From assembly GCA_047602365.1 (NCBI GenBank), contig JASGHM010000001.1, positions 1,116,001 to 1,180,000 on the forward strand: a DNA stretch of 64,000 nt, in the 5' to 3' direction. The stretch's first letter is position 1. The number at the start of each line of letters is the position of its first letter. The notes beneath the pieces are model-generated. The model had not been told where the DNA came from and searched no databases. It saw only the letters and a list, made by a program, of their open reading frames with translations. Both the position numbers and the translations under genes were made by a program. This DNA comes from Piscinibacter sp047602365. Lineage in GTDB: Bacteria; Pseudomonadota; Gammaproteobacteria; Burkholderiales; Burkholderiaceae_C. Below are positions 8,471 through 17,374 of this stretch, in pieces.

Positions 8471-9682
8471 ATGATCCCTGGCACTCGCGCGCTTGCGCTT
8501 TCCATTGCCGTCGCCGGCACCGTGTCGATCAGCGGCTGCGGCCGCAGCCAGGCGCAGGGCGGGCCGCCGATGGCGCCGCCGGTGTCGGCCGCGCCGGCGG
8601 TCAGCCGCAGCGTGCCGCTGTACGAGGAGTTCAGCGGCCGTCTCGAGGCCACCGAGACCGTCGAGATCCGCTCGCGCGTCGCCGGCACGCTGCAGCGCGT
8701 GCACTTCCGCGACGGCCAGGAGATCAAGCGCGGCGAGCTGATGTTCAGCATCGACGCACGCCCCTTCACTGCCGAGCTGGCGCGGCTGGACGCCCAGCTC
8801 GTCGCCGCGCGCACCGCGGCGGCGCTGGCCGACACCGAGCTGGCACGCACCCGCAAGCTGCTCGAGCAGAAGGCCGTCTCGCAACAGGAGGCCGACCAGG
8901 CCGAGGCCGCGGCGCGCAACGCCGCCTCGGCGGTGAAGGCAGCCGACGCAGGCGTGGTGGCGGCACGGCTGAACGTCGAGTACACGCAGATCCGCGCGCC
9001 GATCGCCGGCCGCGCCTCGCGCGCCAACGTCACCGCCGGCAACCTGGTGGCGGTGGGCGACCCGGTGCTGACCACGCTGGTCGCGCAGGACAAGGTGCAC
9101 GCCTGGTTCGACGTCAGCGAGCAGGCCTACCTGCGCGCACGTGCGCAGGCCAAGGGCAGCGCGGCGCCGAAGGTCGAGATGGCGCTGACCGACGAGAACG
9201 GCTACCCGCATGCCGGCAGCATCGACTTCATCGACAACCGCTTGAACCCGGCGACCGGTGCGATCCGCATGCGCGCGGTGTTCGACAACAAGGACCGGCG
9301 CTTCGTGCCCGGCCTGTACGCACGTGTGCGCCTGACCGGCGGCACGGCGAGCGGCGCGGTGCTGACGCCCGAGCGCGCCATCGGCACCGACCAGACCAAG
9401 CGCTACGTGTTCGTCGTCGGCGCCGACAAGACCGCGCAGTTCCGCGAGGTGCAGCTCGGCGCGCTGGTCGACGGCATGCGCGTGATCACCGGCGGGCTGA
9501 AGGCCGGCGAGCTGGTCGTCGTCAACGGCCTGCAGCGCGTGCGCCCCGGCGCGCCGGTCGCCGCGCAGGTGCTGGCGGTCGATGCGCAGGGCATGCCGGT
9601 GGAGGCGCCGCCCGCGCCGCCGCCGGGCGCTGCGCCCGCCTCCGCGCCGGTCGGTGGCGCTTCGGCGCCGAAGAAGGCCTGA
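8471..9682 (+). CDS. RND efflux periplasmic adaptor (MexE/AcrA family)
   Basis: A 403-residue membrane-fusion protein, first gene of a three-gene RND efflux operon. The N-terminus is a lipoprotein signal (VAGTVSISGCG; Cys about residue 21). Next come the lipoyl half-motifs, a coiled-coil hairpin rich in Ala/Glu (about 100-165), beta-barrel and membrane-proximal domains, and a Pro/Ala-rich tail. The sequence FSGRLEATETVEIRSRVAG is typical of MexE-type adaptors. A ribosome-binding site GAGGACAGG lies just before the ATG. Only 10 bases separate it from the permease gene. No dedicated regulator is adjacent. Confidence 0.93.
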   Translation: MIPGTRALALSIAVAGTVSISGCGRSQAQGGPPMAPPVSAAPAVSRSVPLYEEFSGRLEATETVEIRSRVAGTLQRVHFRDGQEIKRGELMFSIDARPFTAELARLDAQLVAARTAAALADTELARTRKLLEQKAVSQQEADQAEAAARNAASAVKAADAGVVAARLNVEYTQIRAPIAGRASRANVTAGNLVAVGDPVLTTLVAQDKVHAWFDVSEQAYLRARAQAKGSAAPKVEMALTDENGYPHAGSIDFIDNRLNPATGAIRMRAVFDNKDRRFVPGLYARVRLTGGTASGAVLTPERAIGTDQTKRYVFVVGADKTAQFREVQLGALVDGMRVITGGLKAGELVVVNGLQRVRPGAPVAAQVLAVDAQGMPVEAPPAPPPGAAPASAPVGGASAPKKA

Positions 9683-9692
9683 GGCGCGCGCC

Positions 9693-12600
9693 ATGAACAT
9701 CTCGCGCTTCTTCATCGACCGGCCGCGCTTCGCGGCGGTGCTGTCGATCATGATCTTCCTGGTCGGCCTGATCGCGCTGCAGCGCCTGCCGATCTCCGAG
9801 TACCCCGAGGTCACGCCGCCGCAGGTGGTGGTGCGCGCGCAGTTCCCCGGCGCCAACCCGCGTGTCATCGCCGAGACCGTCGCGACGCCGCTGGAAGAGC
9901 AGATCAACGGCGTCGAGAACATGCTGTACATGAACAGCCAGGCCTCGGCGGACGGCTCGATGACGCTGTCGATCAGCTTCAAGATCGGCACCAACCCCGA
10001 GGTCGCGGCCACCGAGGTGCAGAACCGCGTCAACCGCGCGCTGCCGCGGCTGCCCGAGATCGTGCGCCAGATCGGCGTGACCACCGAGAAGAGTTCGCCG
10101 AACTTCATCATGGTCGTGCACATGGTGTCGCCGGACAACCGCTACGACGCGCTGTACCTGCGCAACTACGCGGCGCTGAACGTGCGCGACCAGCTGCTGC
10201 GCATCCCCGGCATCGGCACCGTGCTGACCTTCGGCTCGGGCGACTACGCGATGCGCATCTGGCTCGACCCCGACAAGCTGGCCGCGCGCAACCTGACCTC
10301 GGCCGACGTCGTCAAGGCGCTGCGCGAGCAGAACGCGCAGGTGGCGGCCGGCGTGGTCGGCGCGCCGCCCTCGCCGCAGCACACCGAATTCCAGCTCGCG
10401 GTCAACACGCAGGGGCGCCTGTCCACCGAGGCCGAGTTCGCCGACGTGATCGTCAGCGCCGACAACGCCGACGGCTCGCTGGTGCGCGTCAAGGACGTCG
10501 GCCGCGTCGAGATGGGCCCGAACACCTACGCGCTGGGCTCGCTGCTGAACAACAAGGAAGCGGCCGCGCTGGGCATCTTCCAGGCACCGAACTCGAACGC
10601 GCTGGCGCTGTCGTCGCAGGTGCGCGCGACGATGGACGAGCTGAAGAAGGACTTCCCGCCCGGCGTCGACTACGACATCGTCTACGACCCGACACGTTTC
10701 GTGCGCACCTCGATCGAGAAGGTTGTCTCGACGCTGGTCGAGGCGATCCTGCTGGTCGTGCTGGTGGTCGTCGTGTTCCTGCAGACCTGGCGCGCCTCGA
10801 TCATCCCGCTGCTGGCGGTGCCGGTGTCGATCGTCGGCACCTTCGCGGTGCTGCTGGCGCTGGGCTTCTCGATCAACACGCTGACGCTGTTCGGCCTGGT
10901 TCTGTCGATCGGCATCGTCGTCGACGACGCGATCGTCGTCGTCGAGAACGTCGAGCGCAACATCGAGGAGGGCCTGAACCCGCGCGACGCGGCGGTCAAG
11001 GCGATGCACGAGGTCAGCGGGCCCATCATCGCGATCGGCCTGGTGCTGTGCGCGGTGTTCGTGCCGCTGGCCTTCGTCAGCGGCCTGGAGGGCCAGTTCT
11101 ACCGCCAGTTCGCGGTGACCATCGCGATCTCGACGGTGATCTCGGCCTTCAACTCGCTGACCCTGTCGCCGGCGATGGCCGCCATCCTGCTGCGCCCGCA
11201 CGACGTGCCCAAGGACTGGCTGACACGCGGCATGGACGCGGTCTTCGGCGGCTTCTTCCGCTGGTTCAACCGCGTCTTCAAGCGCGGCTCGGAAGGCTAC
11301 GCCGGCAGCGTCACCACCGTGGTGGCGCGGCGCAAGGTGCTGGCGCTGGTGATCTACGCGCTGCTGCTCGCCGCCACGGTGCTGCTGTTCACGCGTGTGC
11401 CGCCGGGCTTCGTGCCGCAGCAGGACAAGCAGTACCTGATCGGCATCGCGCAGCTGCCCGAAGGCGCCAGCCTGCAGCGCACGACCGAGGTGCTGCGCCG
11501 CCTGTCGGACATCGCCAAGGGCGTGCCGGGCATCCGCGACTCGGTGGCCTTCCCGGGCCTGTCGATCAACGGCTTCACCGCCGCGCCGAACGCCGGCATC
11601 GTGTTCTTCGGCCTCGACGAGTTCGACAAGCGCAAGACGCCCGAGCTCAGCGCCGACGCCATCGTCGGCCAGGTCAACATGCGGCTGGGCGCGATCCAGG
11701 ACGCCTTCCTGTTCGTGCTCTCGCCGCCGCCGGTCAACGGCCTGGGCAACGCCAGCGGCTTCAAGCTGCAGGTCCAGGACCGGGCCGGCCTGGGCGAGGC
11801 GGCGCTGCAGGGCACGGTGCAGCAGCTGATGGGGCGTGTCTACGGCGATCCGAACAGCGGCATCACGCAGTTCTTCAGCAACTACCAGATCAACGTGCCG
11901 CAGCTGTTCGCCGACGTCGACCGCACCAAGGCCAAGCAGATGGGCGTCAGCCTGACCGACGTCTACGAGACCATGCAGACCTACCTGGGCTCGCTGTACG
12001 TCAACGACTTCAACCGCTTCGGCCGCACCTTCCAGGTCATCGTGCAGGCCGACGCCGGCCACCGTGCCCGCGCCGAGGACATCGGCCGGCTGAAGGTGCG
12101 CAACAACAAGGGCCAGATGGTGCCGCTGTCGGCCATCATGACGGTGCAGCCGACCTTCGGCCCCGGCGCGGTGACACGCTACAACGGCTTCTTCGCCGCC
12201 GACATCAACGGCGCGCCCAAGCCCGGCATCAGCTCGGGCCAGGCGCAGGCCGAGATGGAGAAGATCCTGGCGCAGACGCTGCCGCGCGGCCTGGGCTACG
12301 AGTGGACCGAGCTGGTCTACCAGGAGAAGATCGCCGGCAACACGATGGTCTACATCTTCCCGCTGTGCGTGCTGCTGGTCTTCCTGGTGCTGGCGGCCAC
12401 CTACGAGAGCTGGACGCTGCCGCTGGCGATCATCCTGATCGTGCCGATGTGCATCCTGTCGGCAATGGCCGGCGTGTGGATCAGCGGCCTGCTCGGCGCG
12501 CCGGGCGACAACAACATCTTCACCAAGGTGGCGCTGGTGGTGCTGGTCGGCCTGGCGTGCAAGAACGCGATCCTGATCGTCGAGTTCGCGAAGGACCTGG

Positions 12601-12908
12601 AGGAGAAGGGCGAGACGATGATGCACGCCGTCGTGCACGCCACGCGCATGCGGCTGCGCCCGATCCTGATGACCTCGATCGCCTTCATCGCCGGCGTGAT
12701 CCCACTGGTGCTGTCGACCGGTGCCGGCGCCGAGATGCGCCGCGCGATGGGCATCGCGGTGTTCTCCGGCATGCTCGGCGTGACCTTCTTCGGCCTGTTC
12801 CTGACACCGGTGTTCTACGTGGTGCTGCGCCGCTTCACCGAGAAGCGCCGCGCGGCCGCCGCGCATGCCAAGTCGGTCGCGCTGCAGCATGGAGGCGACC
12901 ATGCCTGA
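9693..12908 (+). CDS. RND efflux inner-membrane pump (MexF/AcrB, HAE1 family)
   Basis: A 1071-residue proton-driven drug exporter, the usual length for HAE1 pumps. It starts MNISRFFIDRPRFAAVLSI (first membrane helix). The proton-relay helix IGIVVDDAIVVVENVERN carries the paired Asp residues of TM4. The protein repeats as two halves, each with six helices and a large periplasmic loop. The C-terminal half includes GVIPLVLSTGAGAEMRRAMG. It works with the adaptor upstream and the outer-membrane channel downstream, whose ATG overlaps this stop by 8 bases. Resemblance is closest to MexF-type pumps; substrates cannot be deduced. Confidence 0.95.
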   Translation: MNISRFFIDRPRFAAVLSIMIFLVGLIALQRLPISEYPEVTPPQVVVRAQFPGANPRVIAETVATPLEEQINGVENMLYMNSQASADGSMTLSISFKIGTNPEVAATEVQNRVNRALPRLPEIVRQIGVTTEKSSPNFIMVVHMVSPDNRYDALYLRNYAALNVRDQLLRIPGIGTVLTFGSGDYAMRIWLDPDKLAARNLTSADVVKALREQNAQVAAGVVGAPPSPQHTEFQLAVNTQGRLSTEAEFADVIVSADNADGSLVRVKDVGRVEMGPNTYALGSLLNNKEAAALGIFQAPNSNALALSSQVRATMDELKKDFPPGVDYDIVYDPTRFVRTSIEKVVSTLVEAILLVVLVVVVFLQTWRASIIPLLAVPVSIVGTFAVLLALGFSINTLTLFGLVLSIGIVVDDAIVVVENVERNIEEGLNPRDAAVKAMHEVSGPIIAIGLVLCAVFVPLAFVSGLEGQFYRQFAVTIAISTVISAFNSLTLSPAMAAILLRPHDVPKDWLTRGMDAVFGGFFRWFNRVFKRGSEGYAGSVTTVVARRKVLALVIYALLLAATVLLFTRVPPGFVPQQDKQYLIGIAQLPEGASLQRTTEVLRRLSDIAKGVPGIRDSVAFPGLSINGFTAAPNAGIVFFGLDEFDKRKTPELSADAIVGQVNMRLGAIQDAFLFVLSPPPVNGLGNASGFKLQVQDRAGLGEAALQGTVQQLMGRVYGDPNSGITQFFSNYQINVPQLFADVDRTKAKQMGVSLTDVYETMQTYLGSLYVNDFNRFGRTFQVIVQADAGHRARAEDIGRLKVRNNKGQMVPLSAIMTVQPTFGPGAVTRYNGFFAADINGAPKPGISSGQAQAEMEKILAQTLPRGLGYEWTELVYQEKIAGNTMVYIFPLCVLLVFLVLAATYESWTLPLAIILIVPMCILSAMAGVWISGLLGAPGDNNIFTKVALVVLVGLACKNAILIVEFAKDLEEKGETMMHAVVHATRMRLRPILMTSIAFIAGVIPLVLSTGAGAEMRRAMGIAVFSGMLGVTFFGLFLTPVFYVVLRRFTEKRRAAAAHAKSVALQHGGDHA

Positions 12909-14289
12909 CATCCGAAGCTCCCTGATCTCCCTGGCCGTCGCGACGCTGGCCGGCTGCGCCGTCGGCCCCGACTACCGCGCGCCGCAGGCCGCCGCGGCCG
13001 AAGCGGCGTTCGTGATGCCGGCCGCCAGCGGCGAGCCGGCGTCGGCCTTCTGGCGCGGCTTCGCCGACCCGGTGCTGGACGCGCTGATCGCCGACGCGGT
13101 CAGCGCCAACGCCGACGTGCGCCTCGCGCAGGCACGGCTGCGCGAAGCCCGTGCGCTGGCCGGCGAGGCCGACGCCAACCGCCTGCCCAGCGTGACGCTG
13201 GGCGCCGGCGCGGGCCGCGGCAACGAGGTCGGGTTCCCGATCGACAACTACCTCGCCGTCTCCGGCGCCTTCAACTGGGAGCTGGACTTCTTCGGTCGCA
13301 ACCGCCGCGCCAGCGAAGCGGCGGCGGCGCAGGTGCAGGCCGGCGAAGCCGGCGTGCTGGCGGCGCAGCGCCTGGTCGGCGCCGAGCTGGCGACGCAGTA
13401 CCTCGCGCTGCGTGCATTGCAGCAGCGCCTGGTGGTCGCGCAGGAGTCGCTGGCCAACCAGCGCGAGACGCAGCGCATCGTCAAGGCGCGCGCCGACCTC
13501 GGCCGCGGCACGCCGCTGGACGTGGCGCGCACCAATGCGCTGGTCGAGAGCACCGAGGCTTCGCTGCCGGCCTTGCAGGGCGCCATCGAACGCACGGCGC
13601 TGCGCATTGCCACGCTCACCGGTCGCTCGCCGCGTGCGACGCTGGCGCTGCTGGCCGAGACCAAGCCGCTGCCCAGCCTGCCGGCCACGCCGGCCGAGAC
13701 GATCGCCGTCGGCACGCCGCAGGCCTTGTTCGAGCGCCGGCCGGACATCCGCGTCGCCGAGCGCCAGCTCGCCGCAGCCACCGCGGCGGTCGGCGTCGCG
13801 CAGGCCGACCTCTACCCGCGCATCAGCCTGGTCGGCGCGCTCGGCTTCACGGCCACGCGGGCATCCGACCTGTTCGACGCCGCCGGGCGCAGCACCAACC
13901 TCGGTGCCAGCATGAGCTGGAGCGCACTCGACTTCGGGCGCGTGCGCAACCGCATCGGCGCGAGCGAGGCGCGTGCCCAGGCCGCGCTGGTGCAGTGGGA
14001 GCAGACGCTGCAGCTGGCGCTGGAAGAGACCGAGGGTGCGCTGTCGTCGTACTCGCGCAGCGTGCAGCAGTCGGCGCGGCTGGAGAACGCGGCGCGCGAG
14101 TCGGCCGAAGCGGCGCGGCTGGCGCGCGTGCGCTACGAGGCCGGTGCCGCCGACCTGCTGACCGTGCTCGACGCCGAGCGCACGGCGCTGGCCGCGCGAG
14201 ATGCACTGGTGCAGTCGCAGCAGGGCAGCCTGGCCGCGCTGGTGGCGGTCTACCGCGCCCTCGGCGGCGGCTGGACGCTGCCGTCCTAG
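12901..14289 (+). CDS. Outer-membrane efflux lipoprotein (OprM/NodT family)
   Basis: A 462-residue trimeric outer-membrane channel of the TolC superfamily, third gene of the RND operon. The signal ends in a lipobox (ATLAGCAVGPDYRAP, Cys about 19). The protein is two repeated OEP domains of long coiled-coil helices, with FNWELDFFGRNRR and MSWSALDFGRVRNRIG as the two matching strand/helix entries. Its ATG lies inside the pump gene, giving an 8-base overlap and probably translational coupling. A GC-rich repeat-like region of about 240 bases follows. Confidence 0.94.
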   Translation: MPDIRSSLISLAVATLAGCAVGPDYRAPQAAAAEAAFVMPAASGEPASAFWRGFADPVLDALIADAVSANADVRLAQARLREARALAGEADANRLPSVTLGAGAGRGNEVGFPIDNYLAVSGAFNWELDFFGRNRRASEAAAAQVQAGEAGVLAAQRLVGAELATQYLALRALQQRLVVAQESLANQRETQRIVKARADLGRGTPLDVARTNALVESTEASLPALQGAIERTALRIATLTGRSPRATLALLAETKPLPSLPATPAETIAVGTPQALFERRPDIRVAERQLAAATAAVGVAQADLYPRISLVGALGFTATRASDLFDAAGRSTNLGASMSWSALDFGRVRNRIGASEARAQAALVQWEQTLQLALEETEGALSSYSRSVQQSARLENAARESAEAARLARVRYEAGAADLLTVLDAERTALAARDALVQSQQGSLAALVAVYRALGGGWTLPS

Positions 14290-14371
14290 CGTCCCTTGGC
14301 GTTCATTGCTTGGGAGCGCTGCGCGAGCCTGGGCCGATGGGTGAAGGCCTCGGTGGTGCCGTAGCGGCGCG

Positions 14372-14451
14372 CTGGGGCTTGTGTGGAGCGAAGTAGAGGG
14401 GGAGGACCCGCGAAGCGGGTCCGGCGGACATGAGCGGAACACAAGCCCCAG
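14372..14451. repeat. Imperfect long inverted repeat with central hairpin
   Basis: Two 13-base arms (CTGGGGCTTGTGT at 14372 and its exact complement at 14439) flank a second perfect hairpin, GGACCCGC-GAA-GCGGGTCC, at 14403-14421. Partial complementarity continues beyond both arms. It occupies the gap between the convergent oprM-like and metallo-beta-lactamase genes. There is no T tract. The nested symmetric design suggests a dispersed intergenic element (REP/MITE-like) or a bidirectional transcript end. I saw no second copy in this window. Confidence 0.55.
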
Positions 14452-14529
14452 TGTGCCGCGGCCGCTCCGCCCGCCGCAGGATCGACGAACCGCAACGGGC
14501 CGCGAGCTGCGGCCGTTGCAACCCTGCCG

Positions 14530-15477
14530 CTACTTCTTCAGCTGCGTCGTGTAGTTGGTCGGCTGGAAGCGATAGCCCGCGCCCTCGCTGCTCAGCGTGC
14601 CCAGGCCAGGGAAGGACAGGTGCGAGGCGCCGACCAGGTAACCCTGCTTCGCCGCGTCGGCAAAGGCCTTGCGGCGCTGCGCCAGCGCTGCCTTCTGGTC
14701 GGTGTCGAAGGCGATGGTCACCGCCGGCGTCGCGAACTGCACCGCCGCGACGTGCATCAGGTCGCCCCACAGCACCAGCTTCCTGCCCTGGCTCTCGACC
14801 ACGTAGTTGCGGTGCCCCTTGGTGTGGCCATGCGTGGCTACGGCCTTCACGCCGGGCACCAGCTCGACGTCGCCGCTGATCGGCTTGAAGCGCCCGGCAT
14901 CGACGTAAGGCTTCAGCGAGGCCTGGGCGCCCTGGAAGAAGCCCTTGCTCTCCTTCGGCGCCGCCTCGAGGTTGGCGGCGCTGAGCCAGAAGTCGGCATC
15001 GGCCTGGTCGGCGCGCACCACGGCGTTGGCGAACACCGCCTTGCCGTCGGCCGCCAGGCCGCCGACATGGTCCGGGTGCATGTGGGTGATGTAGATCTCG
15101 TCGACCTGGTCGGTGGTGTAGCCGGCGGCCTGCAGGTTGGCGACCAGCTTGCCCAGCGTCGGCCCGAACAGCGCGCCGGCGCCGGCGTCGATCAGCACCA
15201 GCTTGGCGCCGGTGTTGACCAGGTAGCCGTTGACCGAGGTCTCCAGCGGCAGGCCGAGACGCCACTTGGCCAGCGCCGACTCGACCTTCTTCGGCGTCGT
15301 GCCCTGCAGCAGCTTCTCGACGTGCAGGCCGACGGTGCCGTCGGAGAGTGCGGTCACCTCGATGTCGCCGAGCATCGTGCGGTACCAGCCGGGCGCCTGG
15401 CTCGGCTGCTGCGGTGCGCCCGCCTGGGCCAGGGGCGCCAGCAGCACCAGCGCGGCGAGGGTCGTCGAACGGATCAT
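14530..15477 (-). CDS. Exported metallo-beta-lactamase-fold hydrolase
   Basis: A 315-residue MBL-fold enzyme. A signal peptide (MIRSTTLAALVLLAPLAQAG) sends it to the periplasm. The zinc motif THMHPDHVGG (HxHxDH, about residue 118) and a later His in GHTKGHRNYV are present. A deep Asp (WGDLMH) is in place for a dinuclear site. The family includes lactonases and many uncharacterised hydrolases; the substrate is not known. The ATG at 15477 has a GAGGAG ribosome-binding site. A longer in-frame reading back into metW is not real because it would precede the signal peptide. The gene follows metW on the same strand. Confidence 0.87.
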   Translation of the reverse strand: MIRSTTLAALVLLAPLAQAGAPQQPSQAPGWYRTMLGDIEVTALSDGTVGLHVEKLLQGTTPKKVESALAKWRLGLPLETSVNGYLVNTGAKLVLIDAGAGALFGPTLGKLVANLQAAGYTTDQVDEIYITHMHPDHVGGLAADGKAVFANAVVRADQADADFWLSAANLEAAPKESKGFFQGAQASLKPYVDAGRFKPISGDVELVPGVKAVATHGHTKGHRNYVVESQGRKLVLWGDLMHVAAVQFATPAVTIAFDTDQKAALAQRRKAFADAAKQGYLVGASHLSFPGLGTLSSEGAGYRFQPTNYTTQLKK

Positions 15478-15527
15478 GAGCAGCTCCTCGTTGTCTTTCG
15501 CGGAGCGCGCAGGATACGAACTTTCGC

Positions 15528-16108
<581 letters not shown>

Positions 16109-16112
<4 letters not shown>

Positions 16113-17242
16113 GCCGCCACCTCCTTCGCGAGGTTGTCGAAGCAGGCCTTCAGCACGCCGTGGTAGCGCGCATCGTCGAGCAGGAAGGCGTCGTGGCCGT
16201 GCGGCGCGGCGATCTCGGCATAGCTGACACGGTGCCGGTTGTCGAGCAGCGCCTTGACGATCTCGCGCGAACGCGCCGGCGAGAAGCGCCAGTCGGTGGT
16301 GAAGCTGACCACCAGGAAGCGGCACAGCGCGCCGGCGAAGGCGCGCGTCAGGTCGCCGCCATGCTCGCGTGCCGGGTCGAAGTAGTCGAGTGCGCGGGTG
16401 ATCAGCAGGTAGGTGTTGGCGTCGAAGTACTCGCTGAACTTGTCGCCCTGGTGGCGCAGGTAGCTCTCGATCTCGAACTCGATCTCCTGCGTCGAGTAGC
16501 CCAGCTCGGCGGCACGCAGGCTGCGGCCGAACTTCTTCTCCATCGCGTCGTCGGAGAGGTAGGTGATGTGGCCGATCATGCGCGCCACGCGCAGGCCGCG
16601 CTTGGGCAGCACGCCGTGTTCGTAGAAGTGGCCGCCGTGGAACTCCGGGTCGGTGACGATGGCGCGCCGCGCCACCTCGTTGAAGGCGATGTTCTGCGCC
16701 GACAGGTTGGGCGCGGTGGCCACCGCGATGCACTGGCGCAGCCGCGCCGGGTGGCGGGTCGCCCACGACAGCGCCTGCATGCCGCCCAGGCTGCCGCCCA
16801 GCACCGCGGCCAGCGTCGTAATGCCCAGCCGGTCGAGCAGCCGTGCCTGCGCATCGACCCAGTCCTCGACGGTGACCACCGGGAAGTCGGCGCCCCACAT
16901 CCGGCCGGTGGCCGGGTTGACGTGCATCGGCCCGGTCGAGCCGAAGCAGGAGCCGGGGTTGTTGACGCCGATGACGAAGAAGCGCTCGGTGTCCAGCGGC
17001 TTGCCCGGGCCGACCAGGTTGTCCCACCAGCCTTCGCTCTTCGGCTGGTCGGCATAACTGCCGGCGACATGGTGCGAGGCGTTCAGCGCATGGCACACCA
17101 GCACCGCGTTGCTCTTGTCGGCGTTGAGCGTGCCGTAGGTCTCGTACGCCAGTTCGTAGTCGGGCAGCAGCGCGCCGCTCTTCAGCGGCAGCGGCTCGGT
17201 GAAGCGCATCACCTGCGGTCGGACGATTCCCAGCGATCCCAT
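16109..17242 (-). CDS. metX: Homoserine O-acyltransferase MetX (MetXS)
   Basis: A 377-residue alpha/beta-hydrolase-fold acyltransferase catalysing the first committed step of methionine synthesis from homoserine. The nucleophile elbow GGSLGGMQAL, the Asp in SFTTDWRFSP and the His in PHGHDAFLLDD form the triad. Pairing with metW suggests succinyl-CoA as donor, though acetyl-CoA cannot be excluded. I report the ATG at 17242 (MGSLGIVRPQ). An in-frame GTG at 17287 would add 15 residues and sits 10 bases after the AGGA at the end of the SAM-II riboswitch, so it may be the true start. Confidence 0.95.
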
Positions 17243-17299
17243 GACGCCCCAGAAACAAGAACACCCGGCGCCGCGAAAGCGGAACACCGGGTGGGCGTC
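17243..17299 (-). promoter_or_regulatory. metX leader hairpin / possible SAM-controlled attenuator
   Basis: On the minus strand GACGCCC pairs with GGGCGTC directly before the metX ATG. Inside, CACCCGG pairs with CCGGGTG, and CCGC-TTTC-GCGG forms a tetraloop hairpin. The CCGGGTG arm is followed by TTCTTGTTTCT, so the inner stem looks like an intrinsic terminator. The outer stem overlaps the 3' end of the SAM-II aptamer, so the two folds could compete. The same stretch can be read in frame from a GTG at 17287, so it may instead be coding. Confidence 0.55.
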
Positions 17300-17351
17300 C
17301 TGTCTTTAGCGGAATTTATAGAGCGCTCGCAAGCCGGAACAAATCAGCGCT
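17297..17351 (-). ncRNA. SAM-II riboswitch upstream of metX-metW
   Basis: The minus strand begins AGCGCTGATTT (17351 leftward). After a loop it returns CTTGCGAGCGCT, closing the P1 stem AGCGC/GCGCT. It then reads TATAAATTCCGCTAAAGACA and ends GGACG. The order CGCTGATTT, TTGC-AGCGC, ATAAAT and GCTAAA matches the conserved core of the SAM-II (metA/metX) pseudoknot riboswitch as I know it. A UCC in the loop can pair with the 3' GGA. SAM binding should hide the AGGA ribosome-binding site and lower MetX/MetW synthesis. The element starts about 23 bases after the histidine kinase stop. Confidence 0.88.
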
Positions 17352-17357
17352 GGCGCC

Positions 17358-17363
17358 AGTATA
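17358..17363 (-). promoter_or_regulatory. Probable -10 element of the metX promoter
   Basis: TATACT on the minus strand lies 7 bases upstream of the first P1 base of the riboswitch, so transcription would begin right at the aptamer. No convincing -35 is visible at 16-18 bases. It sits in the 23-base gap after the kinase stop codon, giving metX its own promoter. Confidence 0.5.
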
Positions 17364-17374
17364 GCGGCGCGGGT

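Noticed and set aside
9522..12911. A 1129-residue open frame on the minus strand
   Set aside because: It lies opposite the RND pump, whose protein is unmistakable. The minus reading is a low-complexity Arg/His/Gln/Asp-rich string with no domain, typical of antisense frames in high-GC coding DNA.
14403..14421. Hairpin as an intrinsic terminator for the efflux operon
   Set aside because: The stem is perfect, but neither strand has a T run after it. Listed only as part of a repeat.
17243..17287. Reporting the 15-residue MetX extension as the definite start
   Set aside because: The GTG fits the riboswitch RBS, but the same bases form a strong hairpin, and the ATG at 17242 starts the conserved protein. 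Left as an alternative.
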